Source: Patiriisocius marinus (lineage in GTDB: Bacteria > Bacteroidota > Bacteroidia > Flavobacteriales > Flavobacteriaceae). From it: a stretch of DNA of 64,000 nt. The DNA is taken from the NCBI RefSeq assembly GCF_008974325.1, contig NZ_BKCG01000002.1:248001-312000 (forward strand), written 5' to 3'. Below, piece after piece: positions 44,991 through 54,575 of this stretch. The notes beneath the pieces are model-generated. The model had not been told where the DNA came from, searched no databases, and saw only the letters and a list, made by a program, of their open reading frames with translations. Position 1 is the first letter of the stretch. Each line of letters opens with the position of its first letter. The position numbers and the translations under genes are program-made.

Positions 44991-45935
44991 TTACTTGATA
45001 ATTTCAGCTATGCTGTAATCTTTTCGGTCTTTTTTTGAACGTAGAAATAGTTCGCCTAAAAAGCCAGCTAAAAAAAGTTGCGTACCTAATATCATGGAAG
45101 TTAGGGCAATATAGAATTGTGGCCTATCAGTAATTAATCGTCCTGTTTTGTGTATAAACAATTTATCTACTCCTAAATATATAGAGAAGAAAATACCTAT
45201 AAAAAACATAATTGCTCCCCAAGCTCCAAATAGGTGCATAGGGCGTTTTCCAAACCCTGAAAGAAACCAAATAGTTATTAAGTCTAAAAAACCGCGAATA
45301 AATCGCTCAGCACCAAATTTAGTTGTACCGTATTTACGTGCTTGATGTTGTACTACTTTCTCGCCAATTTTAGAAAAACCAGCATTTTTAGCTAACACAG
45401 GAATATATCGATGCATTTCGCCAGTAACTTCTACTGTCTTAATTACCTTTTTATTGTAGGCTTTAAGTCCGCAATTAAAATCGTTTAATTGTACTCCACT
45501 TGTTTTTCTTGCTGCGTAGTTAAATAACTTTGAAGGAATGTTTTTTGCGATTTTAGAGTCGTAACGTACTTTTTTCCAACCTGAAACTAGGTCGAAACCA
45601 TCTTCGGTTACCATTTTATACAAGTCTGGAATTTCATCAGGATTGTCTTGTAAATCTGCATCCATTGTAATAACAACGTTTCCTTGAGCCATTTCAAAGC
45701 CAGCATGTAATGCTTGAGATTTCCCAAAGTTATGCTGAAATTTTATCCCTTTTACATTTGTATCTTCCTTAGAAAGCGTTGTTATTATATTCCAAGAGGT
45801 ATCTGTACTACCATCATCTATAAAAATAATTTCATATAAAAAACCATTGGATTGCATAACTTTTGCAATCCAATGGTATAATTCATTTAATGATTCCTCT
45901 TCGTTAAGAAGGGGTATGACAACAGATATGTCCAT
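44991..45935 (-). CDS. Family 2 glycosyltransferase, DPM1/GtrB-like with two membrane helices
   Basis: 314 residues. The GT-A domain shows ISVVIPLLNEEESLNELYHW, EIIFIDDGSTDTSW and the metal-binding VITMDADLQDNPDEIPDLY. The C-terminus has two membrane helices (LFGAWGAIMFFIGIFFSIYL and YIALTSMILGTQLFLAGFLG). This matches the polyprenyl-phosphate sugar transferases (DPM1/ArnC/GtrB type), which charge undecaprenyl phosphate with a sugar for export. It begins 3 bp downstream of the DUF4199 gene's stop, so the two form an operon. Confidence 0.93.
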   Translation of the reverse strand: MDISVVIPLLNEEESLNELYHWIAKVMQSNGFLYEIIFIDDGSTDTSWNIITTLSKEDTNVKGIKFQHNFGKSQALHAGFEMAQGNVVITMDADLQDNPDEIPDLYKMVTEDGFDLVSGWKKVRYDSKIAKNIPSKLFNYAARKTSGVQLNDFNCGLKAYNKKVIKTVEVTGEMHRYIPVLAKNAGFSKIGEKVVQHQARKYGTTKFGAERFIRGFLDLITIWFLSGFGKRPMHLFGAWGAIMFFIGIFFSIYLGVDKLFIHKTGRLITDRPQFYIALTSMILGTQLFLAGFLGELFLRSKKDRKDYSIAEIIK

Positions 45936-45938
45936 ATA

Positions 45939-46481
45939 TTATTCTATCGCGTTAGGGTCTTTTCTTTTGAAAATTAAAGCAATTAGTAACCCAATTACAG
46001 CTTGGAAAATAACTCCAAAAGCATAAGACTTTAATTGATTAGCTACAGAAAAGTTATTTACTCCTTCAAGATCAGCAAGTGCTTTTTCCATTTCAGCTTC
46101 TGGAGTTCCAAATCGTTCCATAAACTCTCTTGACATTTCAATTGTTTTCTCATTTAAGTAAGTAGCTAGATCTGGATCAACTACTGTAAAAATTAAAATT
46201 CCAACTACAGTGCTAATTGCTAATCCAACTGCAATAGTAATAAAATATGCACTGAAAGCTTGTTTAAATGACATATAACCACCTAAAAGCGATTTAGCTT
46301 TAGCAGTTGAAATGATACCCACAGCAATTACAATTACAAGTGTCAAAATCCCTATCCACCATTGCGTAAATAACTCTGTATTAATAACGTACATTAATAC
46401 TGTGATTAATGATAAAATTCCTCCTAAAACTAATCCGTATTGTATTGATGTTTGTTTTGTTGAAACAGTTGAAGTTTCCAT
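45939..46481 (-). CDS. DUF4199 domain membrane protein
   Basis: 180 residues with four membrane helices: YGLVLGGILSLITVLMYVI, WIGILTLVIVIAVGIISTA, FSAYFITIAVGLAISTVVGI and SYAFGVIFQAVIGLLIALIF. A short polar loop rich in Met and Glu lies between helices 3 and 4. This is the DUF4199 pattern common in Bacteroidota, function unknown. It is followed after 3 bp by the GT2 gene. In many Bacteroidota it sits next to such glycosyltransferases, which suggests a linked role in lipid-sugar transfer (inference). A reverse TAnnTTTG box (CAAATGTA, 46516-46523) fits its promoter. Confidence 0.88.
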   Translation of the reverse strand: METSTVSTKQTSIQYGLVLGGILSLITVLMYVINTELFTQWWIGILTLVIVIAVGIISTAKAKSLLGGYMSFKQAFSAYFITIAVGLAISTVVGILIFTVVDPDLATYLNEKTIEMSREFMERFGTPEAEMEKALADLEGVNNFSVANQLKSYAFGVIFQAVIGLLIALIFKRKDPNAIE

Positions 46482-46614
46482 ATTTTATATGATTTTGGTT
46501 CGCTTTGTTAGTAAACAAATGTAACAAAATGTTACAAATTAATTGATAGATTTGTCAACGGTGCAATTGAATAGTATTTCAGAAATAAAAGACTGAAAAA
46601 AAAAATAGAATAGT

Positions 46615-46645
46615 ATTGTCATTTTATGAAATATAGTTATTTTTG
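46615..46645 (+). promoter_or_regulatory. Promoter of rpmE2
   Basis: TTG at 46616-46618, a 19-bp spacer, then TATTTTTG at 46638-46645. The start codon follows 50 bp later. Confidence 0.7.
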
Positions 46646-46695
46646 CAAACGCATTTCTGAAAGGTCAGTTCTGCTATTTTAAAAAAGTAAAAAAG

Positions 46696-46977
46696 ATGAA
46701 AAAAGGTATCCACCCTGAGAATTATAGATTAGTTGCTTTTAAAGACATGTCTAACGACGATGTATTTTTAACAAAGTCAACTGCAAACACGAAAGAGACA
46801 ATTGAAGTTGATGGTGTTGAGTATCCAGTTGTAAAAATGGAAATCTCAAGAACTTCTCATCCATTCTACACAGGGAAATCTAAACTTATTGATACGGCTG
46901 GTCGTATTGACAAGTTCAAAAACAAATATGCTAAATTTAAGAAGCCTGCTGCAGCACCTGCTGAAGATAAGGAATAA
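46696..46977 (+). CDS. rpmE2: 50S ribosomal protein L31, type B
   Basis: 93 residues: [20 protein letters not shown], then [20 protein letters not shown] and [11 protein letters not shown], the standard L31 pattern. It has no CxxC zinc pairs, so it is the zinc-independent type B form; the Ala/Pro/Glu-rich tail is a usual Bacteroidota extension. It has its own consensus promoter and a terminator at 47017, and is a monocistronic ribosomal gene. Confidence 0.97.
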   Translation: MKKGIHPENYRLVAFKDMSNDDVFLTKSTANTKETIEVDGVEYPVVKMEISRTSHPFYTGKSKLIDTAGRIDKFKNKYAKFKKPAAAPAEDKE

Positions 46978-47016
46978 ACTTCTTGAGTTCGCTTTTAAAG
47001 CGGCATCACATATATT

Positions 47017-47047
47017 AGAGCCTTCGATTTTTAATCGAGGGCTTTAT
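47017..47047 (+). terminator. Terminator of rpmE2
   Basis: AGCCTTCGATT and AATCGAGGGCT form an 11-bp stem with one G.T pair, followed by TTATTTG, about 40 bp past the stop. Confidence 0.8.
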
Positions 47048-47154
47048 TTGTTTAGTATAACCATAAATTCAAAGTGATTGATAAATAACAATTTAGTAAG
47101 TTTTTTAATCACGATACATTTCTTTGTAACTTTGAATCTGAAATACCACATGCT

Positions 47155-48336
47155 ATGAATTACATCCTTTTTGACGGCGCTGTTCGTGACCAATTACTAC
47201 CTTTTACATTTACAAGACCAGTAGCAGATTTACGTATTGGTATTATGACCATTCGCGAAAAATGGGAATTTCTATTAGGTTTTTCAACAACAACAGTAAC
47301 AGAAGATTATTTAGCAGATAAATACCCTTTAGTCGAATTAGAGTCTAATATCTTTATTAACGCTTCTTTTTGTCCTTCTGAAAATTTAGCAGGATTGATA
47401 AGAGGACTTCAGGAAAATCAAGCTGTTTTTTATAATGACGAACCCCTTGCTTTTTTTACAACTGAAGGTCAAGAGGTTGATTTTGATTCTTTTGAAGTAA
47501 TTCAATACTCGTATGATGATGTTTTAAGAATTGAAAACTCTTGGGATATTTTTGCTAAAAATGCTGAAGCAATTCAAAGAGATTTCGATTTATTAACGGA
47601 AGATCGAGTTTCAGAGTCAATTCCAAAGCATACAGTTGCTTTCAATGAGAAAGATATATTTATAGAAGAAGGAGCAAAGCTTCCTCTATGCTCTTTAAAT
47701 GCAACAGATGGTCCTATATATATAGGTAAAAATGCTGAGATAATGGAAGGTGCAATGATTCGTGGGCCTTTTGCATTATGCGATAATGCTACAATTAAAA
47801 TGGGAGCAAAAATATATGGTGGTACAACCGTTGGTCCACATTGTAAAGTAGGAGGAGAAGTTGGTAATAGTGTGTTATTTGGTTATTCAAATAAAGGTCA
47901 CGATGGATATTTAGGGAATGCAGTATTAGGTGAATGGTGTAATCTAGGAGCAGATACTAATAATTCAAACCTTAAAAATAACTATGTAGAAGTAAAATTA
48001 TGGAGTTACGAAACACAACGATTTGCTAAAACAGGATTACAATTTTGTGGCTTAATGATGGGTGATCACAGTAAATCTGCAATTAATACAATGTTTAATA
48101 CAGGAACCGTGGTTGGAGTTTGTGCTAATATATTTGGTTCAGGGTTTCCACGTAATTTTGTTCCTAGTTTTAGTTGGGGAGGTGCATCAAATATTGAAAC
48201 TTACAGAACTAATAAAGCTTTTGAAGTGGCTAAAGTTGTAATGGCAAGACGAGATATCGAATTTACAGAACAAGATGCAGCAATTTTAGAGCACGTTTTC
48301 GAAAATACAAAAGAGTTTAGGCGTTGGGATTTGTAA
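47155..48336 (+). CDS. GlmU-family sugar nucleotidyltransferase-like protein
   Basis: 393 residues. The N-terminal part (NYILFDGAVRDQLLPFTFTR, DLRIGIMTIREKWE) is a degenerate nucleotidyltransferase domain. The C-terminal part is a left-handed beta-helix of hexapeptide repeats (PIYIGKNAEIMEGAMIRGPF, then NATIKMGAKIYGGTTVGPHC), with LGEWCNLGADTNNSNLKNNY near residue 265. The family is found across Bacteroidota and resembles GlmU, but the N-terminal active site is not classical, so UDP-GlcNAc synthesis is unproven. A -7 box TAACTTTG lies at 47127-47134, 20 bp before the start. Confidence 0.88.
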   Translation: MNYILFDGAVRDQLLPFTFTRPVADLRIGIMTIREKWEFLLGFSTTTVTEDYLADKYPLVELESNIFINASFCPSENLAGLIRGLQENQAVFYNDEPLAFFTTEGQEVDFDSFEVIQYSYDDVLRIENSWDIFAKNAEAIQRDFDLLTEDRVSESIPKHTVAFNEKDIFIEEGAKLPLCSLNATDGPIYIGKNAEIMEGAMIRGPFALCDNATIKMGAKIYGGTTVGPHCKVGGEVGNSVLFGYSNKGHDGYLGNAVLGEWCNLGADTNNSNLKNNYVEVKLWSYETQRFAKTGLQFCGLMMGDHSKSAINTMFNTGTVVGVCANIFGSGFPRNFVPSFSWGGASNIETYRTNKAFEVAKVVMARRDIEFTEQDAAILEHVFENTKEFRRWDL

Positions 48337-48345
48337 TTATTTAGT

Positions 48346-48642
48346 TTAATAATTTACATTTCCGTAGTTTCCAAACCAATTATATAGTAAACCTCCAAGG
48401 ATTAAAAATATAAATGAAGCTGCTATAGAAACGGTAAGCAGAATATAAAATGTTCTTTTACGTTTTCTAATCTGCTTAAATTGTTCTTTTTGAAACGCGG
48501 CATATTCCCAAGTTTTCATCTTTTTATGATCAGTAAATTCCTGAAATGAACCAGATGGTATTGCTTGCTTATCAAATGCTGTTGTCTTTTCTCTAATAAA
48601 TAATTTATGTCCTGCTTTAACACCTACGTTTCTGTATTTCAT
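48346..48642 (-). CDS. Small single-helix membrane protein, unknown
   Basis: 98 residues. The N-terminal 65 are polar and basic (YRNVGVKAGHKLFIREKTTA, FQKEQFKQIRKRKRTF). Then one membrane helix (YILLTVSIAASFIFLILGGL) and a short outer tail. The basic run before the helix keeps the long N-terminus inside. I recognise no family. It is convergent with the GlmU-like gene across 9 bp. Confidence 0.65.
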   Translation of the reverse strand: MKYRNVGVKAGHKLFIREKTTAFDKQAIPSGSFQEFTDHKKMKTWEYAAFQKEQFKQIRKRKRTFYILLTVSIAASFIFLILGGLLYNWFGNYGNVNY

Positions 48643-48752
48643 ACGGTTCCCTTTTATATTTGTACGTAAATATTCGATTTATTGTTACAGTACCTGTCAA
48701 TTATATTATAATTAAACCCAATCATGTCAAGGATGTACAAGGGCTTGGATCC

Positions 48753-50399
48753 TTATTTCACCTTCTTTACCCGTTTTAAAAAGAGAAAATTTTGAGGGTT
48801 TATTCCTAAACCACTAACTTTTTTAGAAACAAAACGAACAGCCATATCATAATACAAAGGAACCAATGGTGCGTCTGCAATTACAATACTGTCCATTGTA
48901 GTATATAGCGCTTTTCGTATTTCTATATCTGAAATATTCTGGGCATTCAAATATAGGCTGTCAAATAGTTCATTTTTATAATGCGTATAATTTGGACCGT
49001 TTGGTGTGAAATTCGGACTATAAAATAAGGATAGGTAATTTTCTGCATCAGGATAATCTGCAACCCAACTAGCTCTAAATATTGGTAATTCTCCACCACT
49101 TTTCATTTGGCGTAAGGTTGAAGCTGGCATTACATCAATGATAATGTTGATTCCAAGTTTTTCAAGTTCACGTTGTATGTATTCGCAAACATCTAAATAT
49201 TGTGCATTTGTACCAATGGTAACTTTAGGAGCGCTATTGCCATTAAGCTCTTGATATTGTGCTATTAGAGACCTTGCTTTATCTGGATTATAGTTATAGC
49301 CTTCAATGTTGTTAAAGCCTGCTAACCCCTTAGGAATAAAACCATTTATGGCAGGAATCCCCATTCCGTTGCGAAGGTAAGTGACCATCTTTTGTCTGTC
49401 AAAGCCATAATTAATAGCTTGTCTAATTAAATGAGATTGAATTTCTTCATTTTCAGAATCCATATAAAATCCTAAATATTCTGTGTTTAGGTATGGTGTC
49501 GTTATAAGGTTTACGTTTTTTTTGTATTTAGGTTGTAACTGACCAGTTGTGGTAATTATTTCATCTTTATATGAATTATCTAAACCTGACATAAAATCAA
49601 TTTTACCTTGTGCGAATTGTAAAAACTCACTTTGCTTATCTGGTAAAAATGTAATCGCAACCGCTTCTAAGTAGGGAAGTTTTGTGCCTTGATTGTCAGT
49701 TTCAAAATATATAGGATTTTTTCGGAATATCAGTTTTACATTTTCTTCCCACATTTTAAACTGAAATGGTCCTGTGCCAACGGGGTTTCGTCTAAATTCT
49801 GATCCATAAAAGTCAATTGCTTCCTTTGGAACAACCGAGCAATAACGCATAGACAACAACCCTAAAAAAGCTGGAAATGGTTTTTTTAATTGAATTTCTA
49901 ATATGGTGTCGTTTATGGCTTTGTAGGATGCTACCGTTTTTAATACCCAACTTCCTGGCGATGCAAGTGCTTCAGAAGTTATTCTGTCAAAGCTATAAAC
50001 AAAATCAGATGCCACAGCTTTCCGTGTGCTATCATTTCCGAAGACTTTGTTTTTATGGAAATACACATCGTCTCTAAGTGTAAAAGTGTAGGTTGATGTG
50101 CTATCATTAATAGTCCACGATTTGGCAATATCTGGTTGGATATTTAAGGAGTCGTCTAATTGAACTAAACCATTAAATAATTGATTTGTAGGCCATATTG
50201 TTTGAGGATTCCTTGAAAATGCAGGATCTAAGGAAGCTATATTGCTATGCTCGTTATATCTAAAAACTAAATGATCTTTACTATCATTCTTATTATTATC
50301 GCTACAATTTGAGAATAGTAAAATAACTGAAAGCAAACAAAAAAAATGAATGATGAATATAATTGATTTGTTCGATTTGTTTTTAAATAGCTTGTTCAA
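48753..50399 (-). CDS. Peptide-type ABC transporter substrate-binding lipoprotein (SBP family 5)
   Basis: 548 residues with a long N-terminal signal ending LLFSNCSDNN (Cys32 as probable lipid site). The family 5 pattern is clear: SLDPAFSRNPQTIWPTNQLF, YTFTLRDDVYFHKNKVFGND, LRQAINYGFDRQ-type segment (LIRQAINYGFDRQKMVTYLR) and the late ASWVADYPDAENYLSLFYSP. It should bind oligopeptides in the periplasm. No permease or ATPase genes are next to it, so the transporter partner is encoded elsewhere. The gene is divergent from mtaB across 124 bp; a reverse -7 box (CAAAGTTA, 50420-50427) lies upstream. Confidence 0.92.
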   Translation of the reverse strand: MNKLFKNKSNKSIIFIIHFFCLLSVILLFSNCSDNNKNDSKDHLVFRYNEHSNIASLDPAFSRNPQTIWPTNQLFNGLVQLDDSLNIQPDIAKSWTINDSTSTYTFTLRDDVYFHKNKVFGNDSTRKAVASDFVYSFDRITSEALASPGSWVLKTVASYKAINDTILEIQLKKPFPAFLGLLSMRYCSVVPKEAIDFYGSEFRRNPVGTGPFQFKMWEENVKLIFRKNPIYFETDNQGTKLPYLEAVAITFLPDKQSEFLQFAQGKIDFMSGLDNSYKDEIITTTGQLQPKYKKNVNLITTPYLNTEYLGFYMDSENEEIQSHLIRQAINYGFDRQKMVTYLRNGMGIPAINGFIPKGLAGFNNIEGYNYNPDKARSLIAQYQELNGNSAPKVTIGTNAQYLDVCEYIQRELEKLGINIIIDVMPASTLRQMKSGGELPIFRASWVADYPDAENYLSLFYSPNFTPNGPNYTHYKNELFDSLYLNAQNISDIEIRKALYTTMDSIVIADAPLVPLYYDMAVRFVSKKVSGLGINPQNFLFLKRVKKVK

Positions 50400-50477
50400 G
50401 ATGTTGTATTTATTAAAGACAAAGTTAGGAAAATAATTGTCCTATTATTTTCAATAAAAGTATGAATTAAGTGAAAG

Positions 50478-50505
50478 TTGCACTTTACTAAAATTAGTAT
50501 CTTTG
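50478..50505 (+). promoter_or_regulatory. Promoter of mtaB
   Basis: TTG at 50478-50480, then TATCTTTG at 50498-50505 with a 17-bp spacer. The start codon is 18 bp downstream of the -7 box. Confidence 0.6.
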
Positions 50506-50523
50506 CCATTCTAAAAATAACAC

Positions 50524-51879
50524 ATGACATCTGCAAAAAAAGTAGCATTTTACACATTAGGGTGTAAGCTTAATTTTAGCGAAACTTCTACCATAGCTAG
50601 AGATTTTTCTTCGGAAGGTTTTGAGCGCGTCGATTTTTCTGAAAAAGCTGATATTTATGTTATTAATACTTGCTCCGTAACAGAAAATGCAGATAAGCGA
50701 TTTAAAAGTATTGTAAAGCAAGCTCAAAAGATTAATGAAGATGCCTTTGTAGCTGCAATAGGTTGTTATGCTCAATTAAAACCTGAAGAACTTGCTGATG
50801 TTGATGGAGTGGATTTGGTATTAGGAGCTACTGAAAAATTTAATATTACATCATATATAAATGATTTATTGGACAATCCTGAGCAGCGCTCAAGGGATGG
50901 TGCTCAAATACATTCATGCGAAATTGAAGATGCAGATTTTTATGTAGGATCTTACTCAATAGGTGATAGAACTAGAGCGTTTTTAAAAGTACAAGATGGG
51001 TGTGATTATAAATGTACTTATTGTACAATCCCTTTAGCACGAGGGATTTCTAGAAGTGATACTTTAGAAAATGTGCTTTATAACGCAGCTGAAATATCTA
51101 AAAAAGAGATTAAAGAGATTGTATTAACTGGAGTCAATATTGGTGATTACGGAAAAGGGGAGTTTGGGAATAAAAAACACGAACACACTTTTTTTGAACT
51201 TTGTCAAGCACTTGATACGGTTGAGGGAATTGAGCGTTTAAGAATTTCATCTATAGAGCCTAATCTACTTAAAAACGAAACGATAGACTTTGTTGCGCAA
51301 TCTAATAGTTTTGTTCCACATTTTCATATACCATTGCAAAGTGGTAGTGATACTTTGTTAAAGTTGATGAAACGTCGGTACATGAGTGGTCTTTATGTTG
51401 ATCGTGTATCGAGAATTAAGACAGTGATGCCTAATGCGTGTATTGGTGTTGATGTTATTGTAGGTTTTCCAGGAGAAACGGAAGAGTTGTTTTTAGAAAC
51501 ATATAACTTTTTAAATGAATTAGATATTTCATATTTACACGTGTTTACCTATTCTGAAAGAGAAAACACAGAGGCAGCTTCTATGGAAGGTGTTGTTCCT
51601 AAGAAAACACGTGCTAAAAGAAGTAAAATGTTGCGTGGCCTTTCAGCTAAAAAGAGACGTGCATATTATGAAAGTCAATTAGGAAATTCATTAACAGTGC
51701 TCTTTGAAGGAGAAAATAAAGAAGGATATATTCACGGTTTTACAGAAAATTATGTGAAAGTGAAAACTCCTTGGAATCCTGAATTAGTCAATACATTACA
51801 TAATATAATTTTGACTAAAATTGATGACGACGGGATGGTTAGGTTTGAGTTTGTTACTACCGAAGTAGTAAATTCTTAA
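50524..51879 (+). CDS. mtaB: tRNA t6A37 methylthiotransferase MtaB
   Basis: 451 residues. The N-terminal MTTase domain (VAFYTLGCKLNFSETSTIAR, with Cys residues in GCK, NTCSVTE and AIGCYAQ) binds one iron-sulfur cluster. The radical SAM domain has the CxxxCxxC motif in VQDGCDYKCTYCTIPLARG near residue 160. GVDVIVGFPGETEELF and a TRAM-like C-terminal domain follow. It adds a methylthio group to t6A37 in tRNAs reading ANN codons, giving ms2t6A. Its stop overlaps by 4 bp that of the convergent GNAT-like gene. Confidence 0.96.
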   Translation: MTSAKKVAFYTLGCKLNFSETSTIARDFSSEGFERVDFSEKADIYVINTCSVTENADKRFKSIVKQAQKINEDAFVAAIGCYAQLKPEELADVDGVDLVLGATEKFNITSYINDLLDNPEQRSRDGAQIHSCEIEDADFYVGSYSIGDRTRAFLKVQDGCDYKCTYCTIPLARGISRSDTLENVLYNAAEISKKEIKEIVLTGVNIGDYGKGEFGNKKHEHTFFELCQALDTVEGIERLRISSIEPNLLKNETIDFVAQSNSFVPHFHIPLQSGSDTLLKLMKRRYMSGLYVDRVSRIKTVMPNACIGVDVIVGFPGETEELFLETYNFLNELDISYLHVFTYSERENTEAASMEGVVPKKTRAKRSKMLRGLSAKKRRAYYESQLGNSLTVLFEGENKEGYIHGFTENYVKVKTPWNPELVNTLHNIILTKIDDDGMVRFEFVTTEVVNS

Positions 51880-52175
51880 ATATTGATTCCTACAGGAAGT
51901 AGGTCTCTGTATTTTCGTCTGTTTTTTCTTAAAAATCCTACAATCTCAGGACTAGTAGGCATTACGCTAATACCTCGTTCTCTAACTTCGTCAAATACTG
52001 CTTTAATAAAAATGTCTCTAAACCCTTGTTCTTCAAGCTCTTCAGGCATTTCATATTTCGTTAAAAATATTTTGCGATCTTGCAGTGCATATTCAATGCG
52101 CGCCATATTATCACCTATCTCTAATTCAAATTGTCTTAGAAACTCATTATCTGTAATCTCTACATCTTCAATCAT
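51876..52175 (-). CDS. Small GNAT-fold N-acetyltransferase-like protein (YjdJ type)
   Basis: 99 residues. It matches the short GCN5-related family without the full acetyltransferase core: ARIEYALQDRKIFLTKYEMP, EELEEQGFRDIFIKAVFDEV, RERGISVMPTSPEIVGFLRK. The loop EEQGFRDIFIKA stands where the acetyl-CoA loop (RGxGxG/A) is normally found, and here it is weakly conserved, so CoA binding is uncertain. Role unknown. It is convergent with mtaB, with a 4-bp overlap. Confidence 0.8.
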   Translation of the reverse strand: MIEDVEITDNEFLRQFELEIGDNMARIEYALQDRKIFLTKYEMPEELEEQGFRDIFIKAVFDEVRERGISVMPTSPEIVGFLRKNRRKYRDLLPVGINI

Positions 52176-52407
52176 AACTATATTATTTGGGTGTTAAGTA
52201 TAGGTTGTTTAGTGATAGTTAATTCTACTTATTACACTATTATAACTTCATTTTATTCTTTAGAAATTTTCAGAAGTTAACTGTGCAACAAGTCGGAATA
52301 TGTAAATTTACAAAAAAAAGCTACCGTTTACTGCTATTTTAGGCATTCACACGATTGTAATGTTCATATTTTTTTAATGAAGCATTTTACTATTCATTTA
52401 TATTACT

Positions 52408-53073
52408 ATGATTAAAGAAAAAATTCCTGTTTATTTTGTTCCTGGTCTTGCAGCGAGTAAGGAGATATTCCGAAATATTAAATTGCCTGAAGATCGTTAT
52501 AAAACAACCATTATTGACTGGTTAATACCAGAGGAAAAAGAACCGATTTCAGATTATGCAAAACGAATGGCATCTTTTGTAAAAGAAGAGAATGCTGTGT
52601 TGATAGGTGTTTCGTTTGGAGGTGTAATGGTTCAGGAAATGAGTTTGCATCTTATATTGCGAAAACTAATAATTATATCTAGTGTAAAATCCAAAAGTGA
52701 ATTGCCTAAGCGATTGCGTATTATAAGAAAACTTCGAGCTTATAAACTAGCACCAACAAGTCTAATTGTTTCATCTAAAGATTTGACTAAATATGCTGTT
52801 GGACCAAAATCAAAAAAACGATTGAAAATTTATGACGAATATCTTCACGTTCGTGATAAACGTTACTTGCCTTGGGCAATAGAAAATATGGTTTGTTGGG
52901 ATAGGGAAGAGGTTGATTTAGCGGTTCATCATATACATGGAAATGCAGATATGGTTTTTCCAATTAAATATATTAATTCTTCTGAAATAATAGAAGGAGG
53001 AACCCATATCATGTTGTTAAATAAAGCAACTGCTGTTACTAAAAAAATTGTTGACATAATTGAAGATAATTAA
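52408..53073 (+). CDS. Cytosolic alpha/beta hydrolase
   Basis: 221 residues without a signal peptide. The oxyanion region is PVYFVPGLAASKEIF and the nucleophile elbow is AVLIGVSFGGVMVQEM near residue 70. The acid is probably in HHIHGNADMVFPIKY and the final His in EGGTHIMLLNKA. It is a small esterase-like enzyme with unknown substrate. The lytic transglycosylase gene follows after 59 bp on the same strand. Confidence 0.88.
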   Translation: MIKEKIPVYFVPGLAASKEIFRNIKLPEDRYKTTIIDWLIPEEKEPISDYAKRMASFVKEENAVLIGVSFGGVMVQEMSLHLILRKLIIISSVKSKSELPKRLRIIRKLRAYKLAPTSLIVSSKDLTKYAVGPKSKKRLKIYDEYLHVRDKRYLPWAIENMVCWDREEVDLAVHHIHGNADMVFPIKYINSSEIIEGGTHIMLLNKATAVTKKIVDIIEDN

Positions 53074-53132
53074 TTATTGCGTCAGGTAATAACGGTTTGA
53101 TTATTGATTATATTTATAAAAAATTTGAGGAT

Positions 53133-54086
53133 ATGAATGTACTTTCTAAAATAGGATTGGGGGCAATCGCCATAACTATTTGTGGCTTATTTATTTTTGC
53201 AGCACAAGACCCAACCAAGCAAATTTCAGAAACTAAAACAAACACCACTACACAAACTAGTAATTTTAATGATGGAATGATGAAGGTTAGGTCTATAGCT
53301 TTGCCTAAGTCTATGTCATTTGCAGGTGAGAGAGTGCCACTTGAAGATACAGATGTTAGAGAGCGATTAGATCGTGAAATTCACGTTAATACTTATTGGC
53401 AATCTAATATGTTGTTAATGATTAAGAAGGCGAATCGATTCTTTCCTGAAATAGAACCTTTATTAGCTGAGTTTGGTTTACCGGATGATTTTAAATATTT
53501 AGCAGTTGCAGAAAGTGGATTAGATAATGTAAGATCTCCTGCAGGTGCTGCTGGTTTTTGGCAATTTATGAAAGGTACTGGAAAAGAGTACGGTTTAGAA
53601 ATTAATGATTACGTAGATGAACGTTACAACCTTGAGTTAGCGACAAAAGTAGCTGCGGAATATTTAATTAAATCTAAAGCTCGTTTTGGGAGCTGGACAA
53701 CTGCAGCAGGTGCTTATAATGCAGGTAATGCAGGTATTAATAAGCAACTAGAACGACAAGATGCTAAAGGGTATTACGCGTTACTATTGAATAGTGAGAC
53801 TAGTAGATATATGTTCAGGATTCTAGCGTTTAAAGAAATTTTAAGCAACCCTGAAAAGTATGGTTTTTATATTGATGCGCAGGATAAATACCAACCAATA
53901 CCTACAAGAACTGTTGTAATTACAACTCCTGTTGATGACTTTGCTAAATTTGCTAAGGATAATGGTATTAATTACAAAATATTAAAAATTCATAATCCTT
54001 GGTTGCGAGATACTTATTTAAAAAACGCGTCTGGAAAAGAATACAGAATTAAAATACCTGAAGCAGGATACTACGTTACAGAATAA
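53133..54086 (+). CDS. Membrane-anchored lytic transglycosylase (GH23, MltD-like)
   Basis: I use the ATG at 53133 (MNVLSKIGLGAIAITICGLF), which puts a membrane anchor at residues 5-25; a TTG at 53097 would only add a charged leader. 317 residues. The catalytic Glu is in FKYLAVAESGLDNVRSPAGA, followed by AGFWQFMKGTGKEYGL and WTTAAGAYNAGNAGINKQLE, the standard SLT-domain motifs. It cuts peptidoglycan to anhydro-muropeptides. The C-terminal part may bind the wall but shows no clear LysM repeat. Confidence 0.94.
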   Translation: MNVLSKIGLGAIAITICGLFIFAAQDPTKQISETKTNTTTQTSNFNDGMMKVRSIALPKSMSFAGERVPLEDTDVRERLDREIHVNTYWQSNMLLMIKKANRFFPEIEPLLAEFGLPDDFKYLAVAESGLDNVRSPAGAAGFWQFMKGTGKEYGLEINDYVDERYNLELATKVAAEYLIKSKARFGSWTTAAGAYNAGNAGINKQLERQDAKGYYALLLNSETSRYMFRILAFKEILSNPEKYGFYIDAQDKYQPIPTRTVVITTPVDDFAKFAKDNGINYKILKIHNPWLRDTYLKNASGKEYRIKIPEAGYYVTE

Positions 54087-54142
54087 TTTTTTGATAATAC
54101 TTATTTAAAATATTTCATAAATTGAATTTTAATAAAAGACCT

Positions 54143-54526
54143 ATGAATTTGACTATCATTCTATCACTTATTTTAATAGGATTATTAGCAGGAATATTAA
54201 GTGGTTTTATGGGAGTAGGAGGAGGAGTGGTAATGGTTCCTCTTACTATTTTGCTTTTAGGATATAGTCAGCATCAAGCACAAGGGTTGAGTCTAGCTGT
54301 TTTAGCAGTTCCTGTAACTTTTTTAGCAGCTTATACCTATTACGTCAATCCTGTGGGAGGGGAGGCTGCCTTTAATTGGAAATACGGTCTTGTGATTGCA
54401 GCATTCTTTGTAGTGGGTGGATTTATAGGCTCTAAGTTTGCAACTGCATTACCAGCAAATATTTTGAAAAAGAGTTTTGCTGTTATTCTTTTTATAGCGG
54501 CAATAAAAATGTTTTTCTCGAAGTAA
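54143..54526 (+). CDS. Half-size TauE/SafE-type membrane exporter
   Basis: I start at the ATG at 54143 (MNLTIILSLILIGLLAGILS). 127 residues with four helices and one TSUP signature (GILSGFMGVGGGVVMVPLTI, then GYSQHQAQGLSLAVLAVPVT). Full TauE/SafE proteins have two such halves of about 250 residues; this is a single half that could dimerise. Members export sulfite or organosulfonates, but the substrate here is unknown. It follows the transglycosylase by 56 bp on the same strand. Confidence 0.9.
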   Translation: MNLTIILSLILIGLLAGILSGFMGVGGGVVMVPLTILLLGYSQHQAQGLSLAVLAVPVTFLAAYTYYVNPVGGEAAFNWKYGLVIAAFFVVGGFIGSKFATALPANILKKSFAVILFIAAIKMFFSK

Positions 54527-54575
54527 TTTGATGCTTCTGAAAATATTAAATTAATATTAATTCTTCAAGTTGCTA

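Noticed and set aside
48655-48662. TATATTTG on the plus strand as a promoter
   Set aside because: No plus-strand gene or terminator follows for 1.8 kb; the next gene is on the minus strand. A chance match in AT-rich DNA.
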